Of a DNA stretch of 55,355 nt, positions 46,001 through 53,509 are shown in pieces. A program made the position numbers and the translations under genes. The DNA is from Cupriavidus sp. 2SB (GTDB lineage: Bacteria; Pseudomonadota; Gammaproteobacteria; Burkholderiales; Burkholderiaceae), in the NCBI RefSeq assembly GCF_005503625.1, contig NZ_SCMX01000047.1, forward strand, positions 1-55,355, given 5' to 3'. Every line of letters starts with the position of its first letter. Position 1 is the stretch's first letter. The notes beneath the pieces were generated by a model. That model was not told the DNA's origin, searched no databases, and saw only the letters and a program-made list of their open reading frames with translations.

Positions 46001-46351
46001 CTAAGTCCATACCTCCGCTCCGTTCGCGTCAACCCAGACAACGCCAGCCGGCGCATCAGCTAGAAACCACATGCCAAAGCCATCAAGATCATCCTCGTTG
46101 GGTTCCGTGGGCCACGAAGCCCTGAGCAGGGCAAGCTGATCCTCCTCGCTTCCGGCAAGCATGATGCCACCACTGCCGAGCCTCACAACTCCTGCCGACA
46201 TGAGGCTTCGCAGTATGGAAAAAAACATCGCAGTCCTGTCCACACAGATCCCCTCGGACTCTAGACCAACCGTCATATGTTGCCAGATGGCACCCATCGA
46301 AAGCCCAAATGCACTACGACGGACGCGTTCAATCAGTTCATCATTCTTCAT
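46001..46351 (-). CDS. DUF596 family protein, candidate immunity protein
   Basis: A 116-residue protein matching the DUF596 family: SAFGLSMGAIWQHMTVGLES, a central RTAMFFSILRSLMSAGVVRL and the end GFGMWFLADAPAGVVWVDAN. Such proteins often follow toxin tails in haemagglutinin or Maf-type loci. The start overlaps the stop of the toxin remnant at 46348 by four bases, which supports the immunity assignment. Confidence 0.75.
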   Translation of the reverse strand: MKNDELIERVRRSAFGLSMGAIWQHMTVGLESEGICVDRTAMFFSILRSLMSAGVVRLGSGGIMLAGSEEDQLALLRASWPTEPNEDDLDGFGMWFLADAPAGVVWVDANGAEVWT

Positions 46352-46973
46352 TTAAATTTGATCTCCACCCGACGCCCGCTATTTATCGATGCATCGATTA
46401 CATCAATGGTCCACGATGCACCACTCTGCTGGCCAGATGTCGAAAAATTACGTAGCGTTATCTTTGCACCGGATTCCGTGGTTGCCGAAAAAACATCGCC
46501 TTTTTCCGCCACCGTTCTTACTGTTGGCATCTCGTCGACACCAGCCAGTTTTCTGAAGTAGCTCATCACGTCGGCGGTTGTGGCTCCCGCATAGACTGGC
46601 GCGCCCAAGCTGACCTCCGGGTCCGCTTTCAATACCTTTCCATCCAAACTTTATTTGAAGATCCTTTGGTTGGACTGCGGGATTGTTGAACTGTGCAGGC
46701 AAGTTCGTCAATCCTCCTTTGAGATTGCAATTGAAGGATTGTCCTCGACCCCTTGCCCGTCAACGTCGGCCCCGCTGGATTCTGCGCCAGGCGCCTTAGA
46801 GCGGCGGCCTCTCCCTCCACGAGCGAGCCGACTGCACTTGCGGTCACTACCGCTCCCGTTCCGGCCGGCATAGCTCCGCCAGCGACAATCTCTCCGGTAG
46901 TAATGCCTGCGTTGTTGAGACAAAGAACAGGATTGGCAGCACATGCGCTCGCCGCCGCAACGGCGTTGCCGCT
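46348..46973 (-). pseudogene. Haemagglutinin pretoxin and toxin tail, broken by frame changes
   Basis: Pieces in three frames make one degraded toxin end. The upstream part (46973 to about 46750) reads CAANPVLCLNNAGITTGE and a Gly/Ala-rich run typical of pretoxin regions. The next part reads LPAQFNNPAVQPKDLQIKFG. The last part (46647 to 46348) reads KVLKADPEVSLGAPVYAGAT and ends SINSGRRVEIKFK. At least two frame changes lie near 46730 and 46655. The last ORF overlaps the DUF596 gene, so it was probably its toxin. Activity is not recognised. Confidence 0.6.
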
Positions 46974-47119
46974 GTGCCCAGTTGGCGCAAGGACGGCCGG
47001 TGGGAGTCGTGGGTTCGCATTGACAACATCACCAGCGGCCCCAGCGAGACTTACCCCACGCGCGAGGAAGCCATCGCCGCAGGCCTCGCGTGGCGGGCAG
47101 GACCGCAACAGCAGCCATA
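46974..47119 (+). pseudogene. 3' fragment of a plus-strand gene
   Basis: A 48-codon stretch with protein-like sequence on the plus strand: PSWRKDGRWESWVRIDNITS then TYPTREEAIAAGLAWRAGP and a TAG stop. It has no start. It is flanked at 46973 by the minus-strand toxin remnant and at 47128 by a terminator-like hairpin. It is probably the tail of an unrelated gene brought in by recombination. The family is unknown. Confidence 0.45.
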
Positions 47120-47127
47120 GAAACGAA

Positions 47128-47151
47128 GAACCCGGCAGCGAGGCCGGGTTC
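47128..47151. terminator. GAACCCGGC/GCCGGGTTC hairpin, copy 1
   Basis: GAACCCGGC (47128-47136) pairs with GCCGGGTTC (47143-47151) over a 6-base loop. It lies just past the end of the minus-strand immunity gene at 47158 and just past the stop of the plus-strand fragment at 47119. It may terminate transcription from both sides. The same arms recur at 47966-47991. Confidence 0.55.
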
Positions 47152-47157
47152 AGGTTG

Positions 47158-47457
47158 TTAGCTTGCTATTTTCGCCCTTGTCCACGGGGCGCTAGCAGAG
47201 TCGCGCCAAGCATGCCACCCCAATGGCAGATCAGAAAGCTGCTGCACGGTTGGATCAATCTCTACAACGCATCGCAGACTAACGAGCATCGCATCGGACT
47301 CGCTTACTGGCTCTGTCTGACTGGTGTAAAACTGCCATGCCCCATCATCGCTATCATGCGACACGTACGCAATCCAAGCGTGCTCCGTGACAATCGTTCG
47401 ATTGACGATGACCGCTACGTTTGGCTGATCGCCAAAGGGCCAGCTTTCTAGGCTCAT
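47158..47457 (-). CDS. Candidate immunity protein of the HNH toxin
   Basis: A 99-residue soluble protein, MSLESWPFGDQPNVAVIVNR at the start. It contains GAWQFYTSQTEPVSESDAML, then EIDPTVQQLSDLPLGWHAWR and APWTRA. I have a sense of related small proteins next to polymorphic toxins but cannot name a family. Its ATG is three bases after the original stop of the broken HNH toxin, so it is probably the cognate immunity gene, still intact. Confidence 0.65.
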   Translation of the reverse strand: MSLESWPFGDQPNVAVIVNRTIVTEHAWIAYVSHDSDDGAWQFYTSQTEPVSESDAMLVSLRCVVEIDPTVQQLSDLPLGWHAWRDSASAPWTRAKIAS

Positions 47458-47460
47458 GGG

Positions 47461-47954
47461 CTATTTATTTGACTTCGCTCGGTTTTACTCACGAGAGAGC
47501 ACTTGCGCATTGCTGTAGCGATTACTGCCTCTGGCAACATCGGGATCAGCCGGACTCTTCGGCACAATATGGTCGATCTGTGCAGCATTTTGGGGAGGAG
47601 TACCCCCCGCCTGACTTTTCTCTGGCGTCACCAATTCTTGGCCGTCAAGATCTGATCTTAGCACTCCACCGTTTTTTTCTTTCTAGGTTCTGCTGGTAAA
47701 TTTTCGCCTTCTGTGCCTGCGTGAAAGTTCTTCGCGCCTCGACCAGCACTCTTCAACTCGTTACCAACGTAGTTCAGCTCGCGTGTCTGAAGATCCCGCA
47801 CGGTGTGAGCTACCGGGTCATACTGATACATCCCCGTGGATTTCAGCTGCGCCTGTTCAGCCGTGTATTGCTGGCCACGCTGCTTTTCTGCATAGCTAGG
47901 GTCATCTAGGCGCTGCTGCTCTTCCTGGCTCTTACCACGCTGCAAGTCCGCCAA
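47461..47954 (-). pseudogene. HNH-type nuclease toxin C-terminus, frameshift and nonsense mutations
   Basis: Upstream frame: LADLQRGKSQEEQQRLDDPS through GAKNFHAGTEGENLPAEPRK. It shifts at an A7 tract (T7 at 47672-47678 on the plus strand); one extra A joins it to NGGVLRSDLDGQELVTPEKS, then AAQIDHIVPKSPADPD and GSNRYSNAQVLSRE. The DHI and N-x-x-S-N-A-Q-V-L pattern is that of HNH DNase toxins. A TAA at 47485-47487 interrupts the end; the frame then reads NRAKSNK and stops at TAG (47461-47463). Two lesions, so the toxin is probably inactive. The 5' delivery region is absent. Confidence 0.7.
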
Positions 47955-47965
47955 CTTCTAACGAC

Positions 47966-47991
47966 GAACCCGGCTTCACACGGCCGGGTTC
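47966..47991. terminator. GAACCCGGC/GCCGGGTTC hairpin, copy 2
   Basis: GAACCCGGC (47966-47974) and GCCGGGTTC (47983-47991) form a 9-base stem with an 8-base loop. It sits between the end of the immunity gene at 48063 and the start of the HNH toxin fragment. It has the same arms as copy 1 and the same position after an immunity gene, so it looks like a module-end terminator. No T run of note. Confidence 0.55.
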
Positions 47992-48062
47992 GGATCTTTG
48001 CATGCATGTGTGCCACAGGCCTATGCTGCAGGCCAATGGATGCCAAGTCAGCAGTGTATTGA

Positions 48063-48368
48063 CTACTCCTTACGCAAATACACGTACCAAGCAAGCATAC
48101 AGTCTCGATAAGTTTGCGGGGCATCGAGTCTTACGCACTCCGCCTCAACGGATGCCTCTTCAAAGTGCGAAGCCACCTCTGTCCCGACCTCGTCCATCAT
48201 CTCACGATCGACATCCGAGATCGGACCATCAAAGACGGCCTTCATTTTGACGTCCCCACCTTCAAATTCGCAGCTTATGGCGCGTATGTTGGGGCTGATC
48301 CTTCCTAGCAAGGCTGTCTGCATGGCGAGAAGTAGCCGGCGCGTAATGTCTTCAGTACTCATCATCAT
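48063..48368 (-). CDS. Candidate immunity protein
   Basis: A 101-residue protein: MMMSTEDITRRLLLAMQTAL, then RISPNIRAISCEFEGGDVKM and FDGPISDVDREMMDEVGTEV, ending MLAWYVYLRKE. It is acidic and has no signal peptide. The start region overlaps the end of the gene at 48352 by 17 bases, so both are probably translated from one message. The family is not named with confidence. Confidence 0.6.
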   Translation of the reverse strand: MMMSTEDITRRLLLAMQTALLGRISPNIRAISCEFEGGDVKMKAVFDGPISDVDREMMDEVGTEVASHFEEASVEAECVRLDAPQTYRDCMLAWYVYLRKE

Positions 48369-48696
48369 GTTTCATATTTCTCCGAAGAAGATACGCGCGA
48401 AATTGATCGTCACCATCAATCTCAAGTAGATTGATTAATTTCGCTACCGCCTCAGATATCGATGGAAATCTCGACCACAAATCCCAAGGACCTTCTGGAG
48501 AAAAGTAATACCAATACCCGGTCAATGCATCACTGGGAGGAGCAACGGCGCCACTTCTTATTCCATCAAGGACAGGAGCCAAATTGACTTCATACAATTC
48601 CTTAAGCTGCGCGTCCTCTCCAGCCGCCGGCCGGATAAGCTCCTCTACGCTCACAACTTGAAGCAAAATTAAGTTATTCAATGTAGTCATATTCAC
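48352..48696 (-). CDS. Candidate immunity protein, possibly N-terminally disrupted
   Basis: A 114-codon frame from the ATG ending at 48696 (MNMTTLNNLILLQVVSVEEL), with LTGYWYYFSPEGPWDLWSRF and FRAYLLRRN near the end. The same frame is open upstream for another 60 codons with protein-like sequence (SDVIARWDLRGRFNFRTLAD, ESARAALHAIVVHSAENDIR) but has no ATG. A start ATG at 48896-48898 reads MTNPDSTEFRRN and then stops. Removing one T near 48862 would join the two. The gene may have been longer and now be damaged. Confidence 0.55.
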   Translation of the reverse strand: MNMTTLNNLILLQVVSVEELIRPAAGEDAQLKELYEVNLAPVLDGIRSGAVAPPSDALTGYWYYFSPEGPWDLWSRFPSISEAVAKLINLLEIDGDDQFRAYLLRRNMKHDDEY

Positions 48697-48969
48697 TGCA
48701 ACTTTATTAACCCGCCGGATATCATTTTCGGCGGAGTGAACTACGATTGCATGAAGTGCGGCTCTCGCGCTCTCGGTTCCGGAAGTGCCCTTGCCAAGCG
48801 AATCGGCCAGAGTTCGAAAATTGAACCGCCCCCGTAAATCCCAACGCGCGATGACATCGCTAATTCCTCCTGAATTCAGTCGAATCTGGGTTAGTCATGC
48901 CCATTGCAGCATACGAATGATTAGGGTGATAAGATTACTCGGCCGTAGCCTTGGCAGGCTTGGCTGCGG

Positions 48970-49392
48970 TCAATGCTCTGTCGATCGGCTTTTTGGCGGA
49001 TTAAACCAATCTGGATCCACCATCAGCCGCTGAAAAAACTCAATTAGCGAGTCGCAGATTCTGTCACCCCACATCCAGTAGACGGCATTTGGGTTGCCAC
49101 TGCGGGGTCGGAGACACAAAAACAAATCGAGGTCCCGATCGAAAAATGGGAGAACGTCAGGTTGGATTTCAGTGTACGGCATCATCCATTCACATGTTCC
49201 GTCGAGCAACTTCGGTATATCCGTCGGGTGAATCACGGAATTATGTGAATGTGAAACAAAGCGGGCTTCTTCCCCTGACTGCAATCGTCCCTCGCCGATT
49301 TCAAGGTAGAAAGTGCGCAATTCGTTTGGGAACGCATAGTCGAGCTTCTTTTCGGCTTCAAATATCAGGTCATTATTGACTGGAAAAAACAT
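48970..49392 (-). CDS. SMI1/KNR4 (SUKH) family immunity protein
   Basis: A 140-residue protein when started at the ATG ending at 49392 (MFFPVNNDLIFEAEKKLDYA). It has the SUKH pattern: an early helix with a Leu/Pro-rich turn (FPNELRTFYLEIGEGRL), a middle section DVLPFFDRDLDLFLCLRPRS and VYWMWGDRICDSLIEFFQRL at the end. SUKH proteins are common immunity proteins against nuclease toxins. No toxin fragment lies directly before it. Confidence 0.72.
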   Translation of the reverse strand: MFFPVNNDLIFEAEKKLDYAFPNELRTFYLEIGEGRLQSGEEARFVSHSHNSVIHPTDIPKLLDGTCEWMMPYTEIQPDVLPFFDRDLDLFLCLRPRSGNPNAVYWMWGDRICDSLIEFFQRLMVDPDWFNPPKSRSTEH

Positions 49393-49504
49393 TTTCGAAC
49401 AATCCAAGACGCAAGGTTGACGAAGGGATGCGGACAAGAGGCTTCAAGAATTCGAACATATCGTACGGATACGGACACAGGGCATTGTGTTCTTCGATAG
49501 TCAA
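49373..49504 (-). CDS. Unassigned small ORF
   Basis: A 43-codon frame from TTG that overlaps the stop of the upstream immunity gene (TTGA) and ends inside the first codons of the SUKH gene. It reads EEHNALCPYPYDMFEFLKPL and LRLGLFENVFSSQ. It may be a real coupled gene, the remnant of an older one, or chance. Family unknown. Confidence 0.25.
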   Translation of the reverse strand: MTIEEHNALCPYPYDMFEFLKPLVRIPSSTLRLGLFENVFSSQ

Positions 49505-49974
49505 TTCGCCAGCCTTCCTAAGAAAGCTTTCAGATCTACAGCATAGCAAAACGGAACGCCGTTGCGCTCACCCGACACTTCCGAACCTAATTCGCCAATC
49601 CCTATGTAGATTGCTGGAATTTTCACTCCCCGCATTCCAAAGCAGATTTCGTGACGGCGCCTGTATTCGAACAGCTCGTCCAGTTGCTCATCTAGATAGG
49701 CATCGAAGTTCTCATACGTAGTCTCAATGGACCTGTGAATTGATCCACACCATTGAACAAACTTTGGAAGAGATTCTTTTTCCATGTGGGACTTATTGTC
49801 CTTAAACCAACCTACCAGTTCATCAAGATTCCATTCGACGTCCAAAATGACATAACTTTTTCCACTGTCGAGAACAGATAGCACAATCTGACCCACGCGG
49901 TTTCCTGCTGGGAATCCCAAATCTGTTGCGGATTTATTTTGCGACAGGAAGAATTCAAGATTCAGTTCGCTCAT
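49501..49974 (-). CDS. Candidate immunity protein
   Basis: A 157-residue acidic protein from the ATG ending at 49974 (MSELNLEFFLSQNKSATDLG). It contains KSYVILDVEWNLDELVGWFK and VKIPAIYIGIGELGSEVSGE, and no signal peptide. Its ATG overlaps the stop of the toxin tail (TGATG), so it is probably the cognate immunity gene. No family is recognised. Confidence 0.65.
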   Translation of the reverse strand: MSELNLEFFLSQNKSATDLGFPAGNRVGQIVLSVLDSGKSYVILDVEWNLDELVGWFKDNKSHMEKESLPKFVQWCGSIHRSIETTYENFDAYLDEQLDELFEYRRRHEICFGMRGVKIPAIYIGIGELGSEVSGERNGVPFCYAVDLKAFLGRLAN

Positions 49975-50372
49975 CACTTTCCCTTGATAAGTTTTCCATA
50001 TTCGGCTTTATTAATATCACCGCGCTGCAATAGCGCTCTCAACACACTTGCCGGAACTTCATTGCCCGGAACTGGATAGCCATGCCATCCTCCAACATTA
50101 TCAGGCTGGAATTCATACACTCTCCCATCGGAAACGCCGTAACGCTGCTTTCCGCCTTGCACGGAATTATTCAGCACTTGCTGTGCTGCTGAATCCTCTA
50201 GATCCATGGGCATACCCCATCCGCCAACGTCGTGTTTCGGGCTCGGCGCGTACTTGGGTGCGTCATTCCCGCTACTGAAGATCGCCCCGAGTCCTTCAAC
50301 AATCTTTAGCGGGTTGGGCAATATTCCACCAACTGCTGCCCCAATGGTATCTGCTGTATCGACAATCGGCTT
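49974..50372 (-). pseudogene. Toxin C-terminal fragment
   Basis: About 132 codons from KPIVDTADTIGAAVGG through APKYAPSPKHDVGGWGMPMD, AQQVLNNSVQGGKQRYGVSD and FQPDNVGGWHGYPVPGNEVP to YGKLIKGK. It has no own start; the long frame continues upstream only as an out-of-frame reading of another sequence. It looks like the end of a secreted polymorphic toxin. Activity not recognised. Its stop overlaps the immunity ATG. Confidence 0.6.
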
Positions 50373-50515
50373 CGATTGATCAGCACGGAGTCGGTAATGG
50401 GATGAACTTGGAACGTCCCGTCGCCCGAGGACGCCAGTGATGCACTGGCGCCGATGAACCCAAACATGGCAAGCGCCACGCTCCGGAGCGACTTTGCGAA
50501 GGTGTAAAAAGGCAT
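50306..50515 (-). pseudogene. N-terminal signal-peptide fragment of a secreted protein
   Basis: A 69-codon frame starting MPFYTFAKSLRSVALAMFGF with a clear signal peptide (cleavage near ASASLAS), then GDGTFQVHPITDSVLINRS. After about 50 residues it runs out of frame into the toxin tail. This is the expected first part of a secreted toxin whose middle has been deleted. The identity of the parent protein (RHS-like or other) is inference. Confidence 0.45.
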
Positions 50516-50810
50516 GATTCGTATAGTCTTGAATGGGCTTGCCGTTTGCGCTAAGGACAAGCGGCATGACTTGATGATGGCCAGCGGTCTCGGGGTGGAA
50601 ACTCATTCGCTCAGCGGAACACCAAAATGAGGCGAAGGGAAAAGTAGGTCGTATAGCACCGAAGTAGTCTCGTGCCCCTACTAACGCGCCACAGAAGGTT
50701 GTCGGACTAGTGAAATTCCGTACGTACTGGAGTCTTCGAAGTCGGAACAGCAGAGCAACGCTGCGCATCGCGCAAATCGATCTTCGAATAAAACGACGTG
50801 GATTCGTGAG

Positions 50811-51299
50811 CTATTTCTTCGATTTTGATGGACCTGCAACGGCACTAATAGCTCCTTTCACGTCCTCGGTTGAATTCATCAACATCGTTGCATCAATGTA
50901 GCCTTCAAGATCGGCACTCAGCCAGCTTTCCCCATCTCTCTTTACGTGGAACTTCACAACAACGCAAAGTTCGTCAGCGGAAAGAGCGGCGACGAGAACG
51001 AGACTTGTGAATTTGTTCCAGACTTGAAAGATGCAGTGTATGAATTGGATTGCTTGAGGTATAGGAAATGTTTCATCGTAATCTTCGATATGAAGTGAAT
51101 TAATGAAACATTCATACCCTGTAGCGTCTTTGAAGTCTCTCCGGCTAACGTTTATTTCTCTTTCAAACAAAGAAGCCAGAAGATAGCAGTCTCCGACGAC
51201 TTGAAATCCTCGTTCTGCTATCGACACCAATTCAGAAGTGAGCTCGCGGGTTACTGGAGAACTCACTAGTAGGCGCTGCATCTCATTGTTGAGCTTCAT
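50811..51299 (-). CDS. Candidate immunity protein
   Basis: A 162-residue soluble protein from the ATG ending at 51299 (MKLNNEMQRLLVSSPVTREL). It contains AIQFIHCIFQVWNKFTSLVL and LSADELCVVVKFHVKRDGES. No family recognised. It begins one base into the stop of the small ORF before it (TGATG), the same coupling as at 49974. Confidence 0.6.
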   Translation of the reverse strand: MKLNNEMQRLLVSSPVTRELTSELVSIAERGFQVVGDCYLLASLFEREINVSRRDFKDATGYECFINSLHIEDYDETFPIPQAIQFIHCIFQVWNKFTSLVLVAALSADELCVVVKFHVKRDGESWLSADLEGYIDATMLMNSTEDVKGAISAVAGPSKSKK

Positions 51300-51475
51300 C
51301 ACTTCGCTCCGAGATATTTAGTAAGACCTTTTTGAATAGCATTGCTAAAACTAGGATTGTCGAGAAGTTTGTTAACGGAATTTGGTGCACCCGGGAGGCT
51401 ATTTGTGCCGTGATCGTACAAGTACTGCGCTACCGGTAGCGTGATCTGCGCCAGCTTCTTCCGATCAGTAGTCAT
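51299..51475 (-). CDS. Small ORF, possible toxin end
   Basis: A 58-residue frame from ATG: MTTDRKKLAQITLPVAQYLY, then GTNSLPGAPNSVNKLLDNPS and ending IQKGLTKYLGAK. The frame is closed upstream by TGA after eight more codons. The TGATG overlap with the next gene and the location between a haemagglutinin remnant and an immunity-like gene suggest a truncated toxin end. A free-standing small gene is equally possible. Confidence 0.4.
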   Translation of the reverse strand: MTTDRKKLAQITLPVAQYLYDHGTNSLPGAPNSVNKLLDNPSFSNAIQKGLTKYLGAK

Positions 51476-51491
51476 GACTTTTATATCCTGC

Positions 51492-51634
51492 TCAAATCCT
51501 TCTCAATTGCTGTCTACATCGGCCCGGAGTAATTTTGATAATTTTATTCTCCGCTGCACCCATCGATTTTGGAAGCAACGCACTAAACGAATTGCCCAGT
51601 GCCGATGAACCAGCCATTGGCGTCGCCGCCGATA
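51492..51634 (-). pseudogene. Haemagglutinin-like tail fragment directly after tpsB
   Basis: An open stretch of about 47 codons beginning just after the tpsB stop: SAATPMAGSSALGNSFSALL then PKSMGAAENKIIKITPGR. It has no start codon. It resembles the variable junction end of a haemagglutinin and sits where a tpsA gene would follow. Too short to assign a family. Confidence 0.4.
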
Positions 51635-51637
51635 TCG

Positions 51638-53410
51638 CTAATACTGATAAACCACCTGCACCCCGCCCGTCACCCCTGCCGTGTGGAACTGCTCCGGCTT
51701 GTACACGGGCACTCCCAGAAACACGTCATACGAGACACCGCCGAATTTCTGCGAACCCACGCCGCCTCGAACGCCGATGACTGCACCGGCCAATTGAGTG
51801 CCTACCAGCGCAGCCGTGGCTGGACCGTAGACTCGGCCATAGTCCAGGCCGGCGTAAAGGGCCTGGCCGGTTGAACCGAGTGGTGCTTGCAACTCGTTGC
51901 GCCAATAGAATCCGCGGTCGCCCGCCAGCAGGCTTTCTCCATCGAAGCCTCGCACGGTGTATCGGCTGCCGATGGTCAGGTCATCGACATAGTAGAGACG
52001 GTCATTCGTGAACTGGCCGCGGATTGTTGTCACGTAACGGAATGGCTGCGCGGCAATCTTGAAGGGGACCGAGAGGTTGGCGTCGAGGACGGCCATGCGG
52101 AAGCGCCATGTGGGGCCATCGTCTGCGGCCAGCGCATCGGGCTGCGCGCCCATCGCCCCGATGCCTTGACGGAACGAGAGCGTCGCGTCCAGTTGCGATT
52201 GCCCGAAGTAGTGCCGATCCGTCATACCAATTTCGAGGATCGTGTTGTTGCGGCGCTGCTGCGGAATCTCGGTGTCCTCGATATAGCTCTTGCCGAATCG
52301 GCGCGTCAGTCGCACCTGCATGCCGAAGACATCGCTCTGGCTACGGCTCAGTACGCGATGCAACTTCAAATCCACGTTCTCGGATTTTCCACTCGATACG
52401 AATGTGGTGTTCACCCCGGCAATCTGCTGGAAGTAGTTGCTGCTGTAAGCCGACAGCGTGGCTGTCCAATATCCCCACGGCACCGAGTAGTAGCCGTTCC
52501 AGCCGCGCGTGCCGTGTTCCTTGTTGTTGAACTGCAAATCCTGGCTGTAGCCAATGTTGAAGATGTCGCTCAGCCCCAGCGGATTGTTGATGCCCAGGCT
52601 CACGTTGCCTTGCCATTTCCCCGTGGAACGCGAACCTGAGTTATCGACCGATGCCACCAGCGTCCACGGCTTGTTGCGCTTGATGGCAATGACAACATCG
52701 CTGCGCCCCGGGACTGAGGTCGGCACGATTTGCATATCGACATCCTGACTCGCCACACGCTTCATCTGCTCCAGCCCCTGCTCCAGATCGCGCAGGTTCA
52801 GCAATTCGCCTGGCGCCGTCGGGAAAGCAGTCTTCCACGTGCCCCACAAATCGGGATCACTGAAACGGATAGCGCCGATGACGCCGGGAATCAGCGCGAG
52901 TTTCAACGTGCCCGTTGACAGGTCTTGCTCGGGCACCAGCACACGGGTGGTGACGTAGCCTTTCGACAGAATCGTTTGCGAGAGGCCCTTCACCAATGTT
53001 TCAACGCCCTGTTTGCCAACGCACTGGCCTTGATAGTGTTCCAGCCACTGCCTCGCAAATGCAAAGGGGTCCATCGGCAACGCCGAGGCTCCCGCAGACT
53101 GGAGGTCAGCCGGAAGATCTTGGGGGACTTCCAGTGCGAAGCGGTCAACGCGGAAACAAGGGGTTTCCGTTGGCAGCGCCGGATACTCGGCACGCGCGAT
53201 TGCCTCGGCGCGGACTGCGGGCGCGTTAACGACAGCGGCGCGTTCGCGGGCTTCCTGCTGCTGGCGGTTGCGCTGGTCTTGTTCGGCGTTGGTCAGGGCG
53301 GCGGCTTGACCTGAAGGCAACGGGACCTGCGCCATCACGGATAACGGCAAGCTCGTAGCGCCAAACGCGAGTGACGCGGCAGTAGCAATGGGCAGAGATT
53401 TGAAATACAT
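51638..53410 (-). CDS. TpsB/FhaC/ShlB-type outer-membrane transporter
   Basis: A 590-residue two-partner secretion transporter, full length. It starts at the ATG ending at 53410, giving the signal peptide MYFKSLPIATAASLAFGATS...; the upstream frame to 53455 is unlikely. POTRA-type sequence (ETPCFRVDRFALEVPQDLPA, GKQGVETLVKGLSQTILSKG) precedes a 16-stranded barrel. The conserved loop-6 motif is YTVRGFDGESLLAGDRG, and the chain ends in Tyr. It exports and folds a large haemagglutinin/CdiA-like partner (TpsA). No complete partner gene is present in this window. Confidence 0.9.
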   Translation of the reverse strand: MYFKSLPIATAASLAFGATSLPLSVMAQVPLPSGQAAALTNAEQDQRNRQQQEARERAAVVNAPAVRAEAIARAEYPALPTETPCFRVDRFALEVPQDLPADLQSAGASALPMDPFAFARQWLEHYQGQCVGKQGVETLVKGLSQTILSKGYVTTRVLVPEQDLSTGTLKLALIPGVIGAIRFSDPDLWGTWKTAFPTAPGELLNLRDLEQGLEQMKRVASQDVDMQIVPTSVPGRSDVVIAIKRNKPWTLVASVDNSGSRSTGKWQGNVSLGINNPLGLSDIFNIGYSQDLQFNNKEHGTRGWNGYYSVPWGYWTATLSAYSSNYFQQIAGVNTTFVSSGKSENVDLKLHRVLSRSQSDVFGMQVRLTRRFGKSYIEDTEIPQQRRNNTILEIGMTDRHYFGQSQLDATLSFRQGIGAMGAQPDALAADDGPTWRFRMAVLDANLSVPFKIAAQPFRYVTTIRGQFTNDRLYYVDDLTIGSRYTVRGFDGESLLAGDRGFYWRNELQAPLGSTGQALYAGLDYGRVYGPATAALVGTQLAGAVIGVRGGVGSQKFGGVSYDVFLGVPVYKPEQFHTAGVTGGVQVVYQY

Positions 53411-53509
53411 CGACGTAACAAAGGCCGGACGGGGCTCTCGCAACCGTCGACGCATGGCAGGGAGGAGGAAGTGTTGGCGCGCCTTTATCGGCGACCCGCG
53501 GTGCCGCGG

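Noticed and set aside
45992..46010. Small dyad ATGGAC...GTCCAT near the end of the DUF596 gene
   Set aside because: Six-base arms with no T run, and it partly overlaps coding sequence; likely chance.
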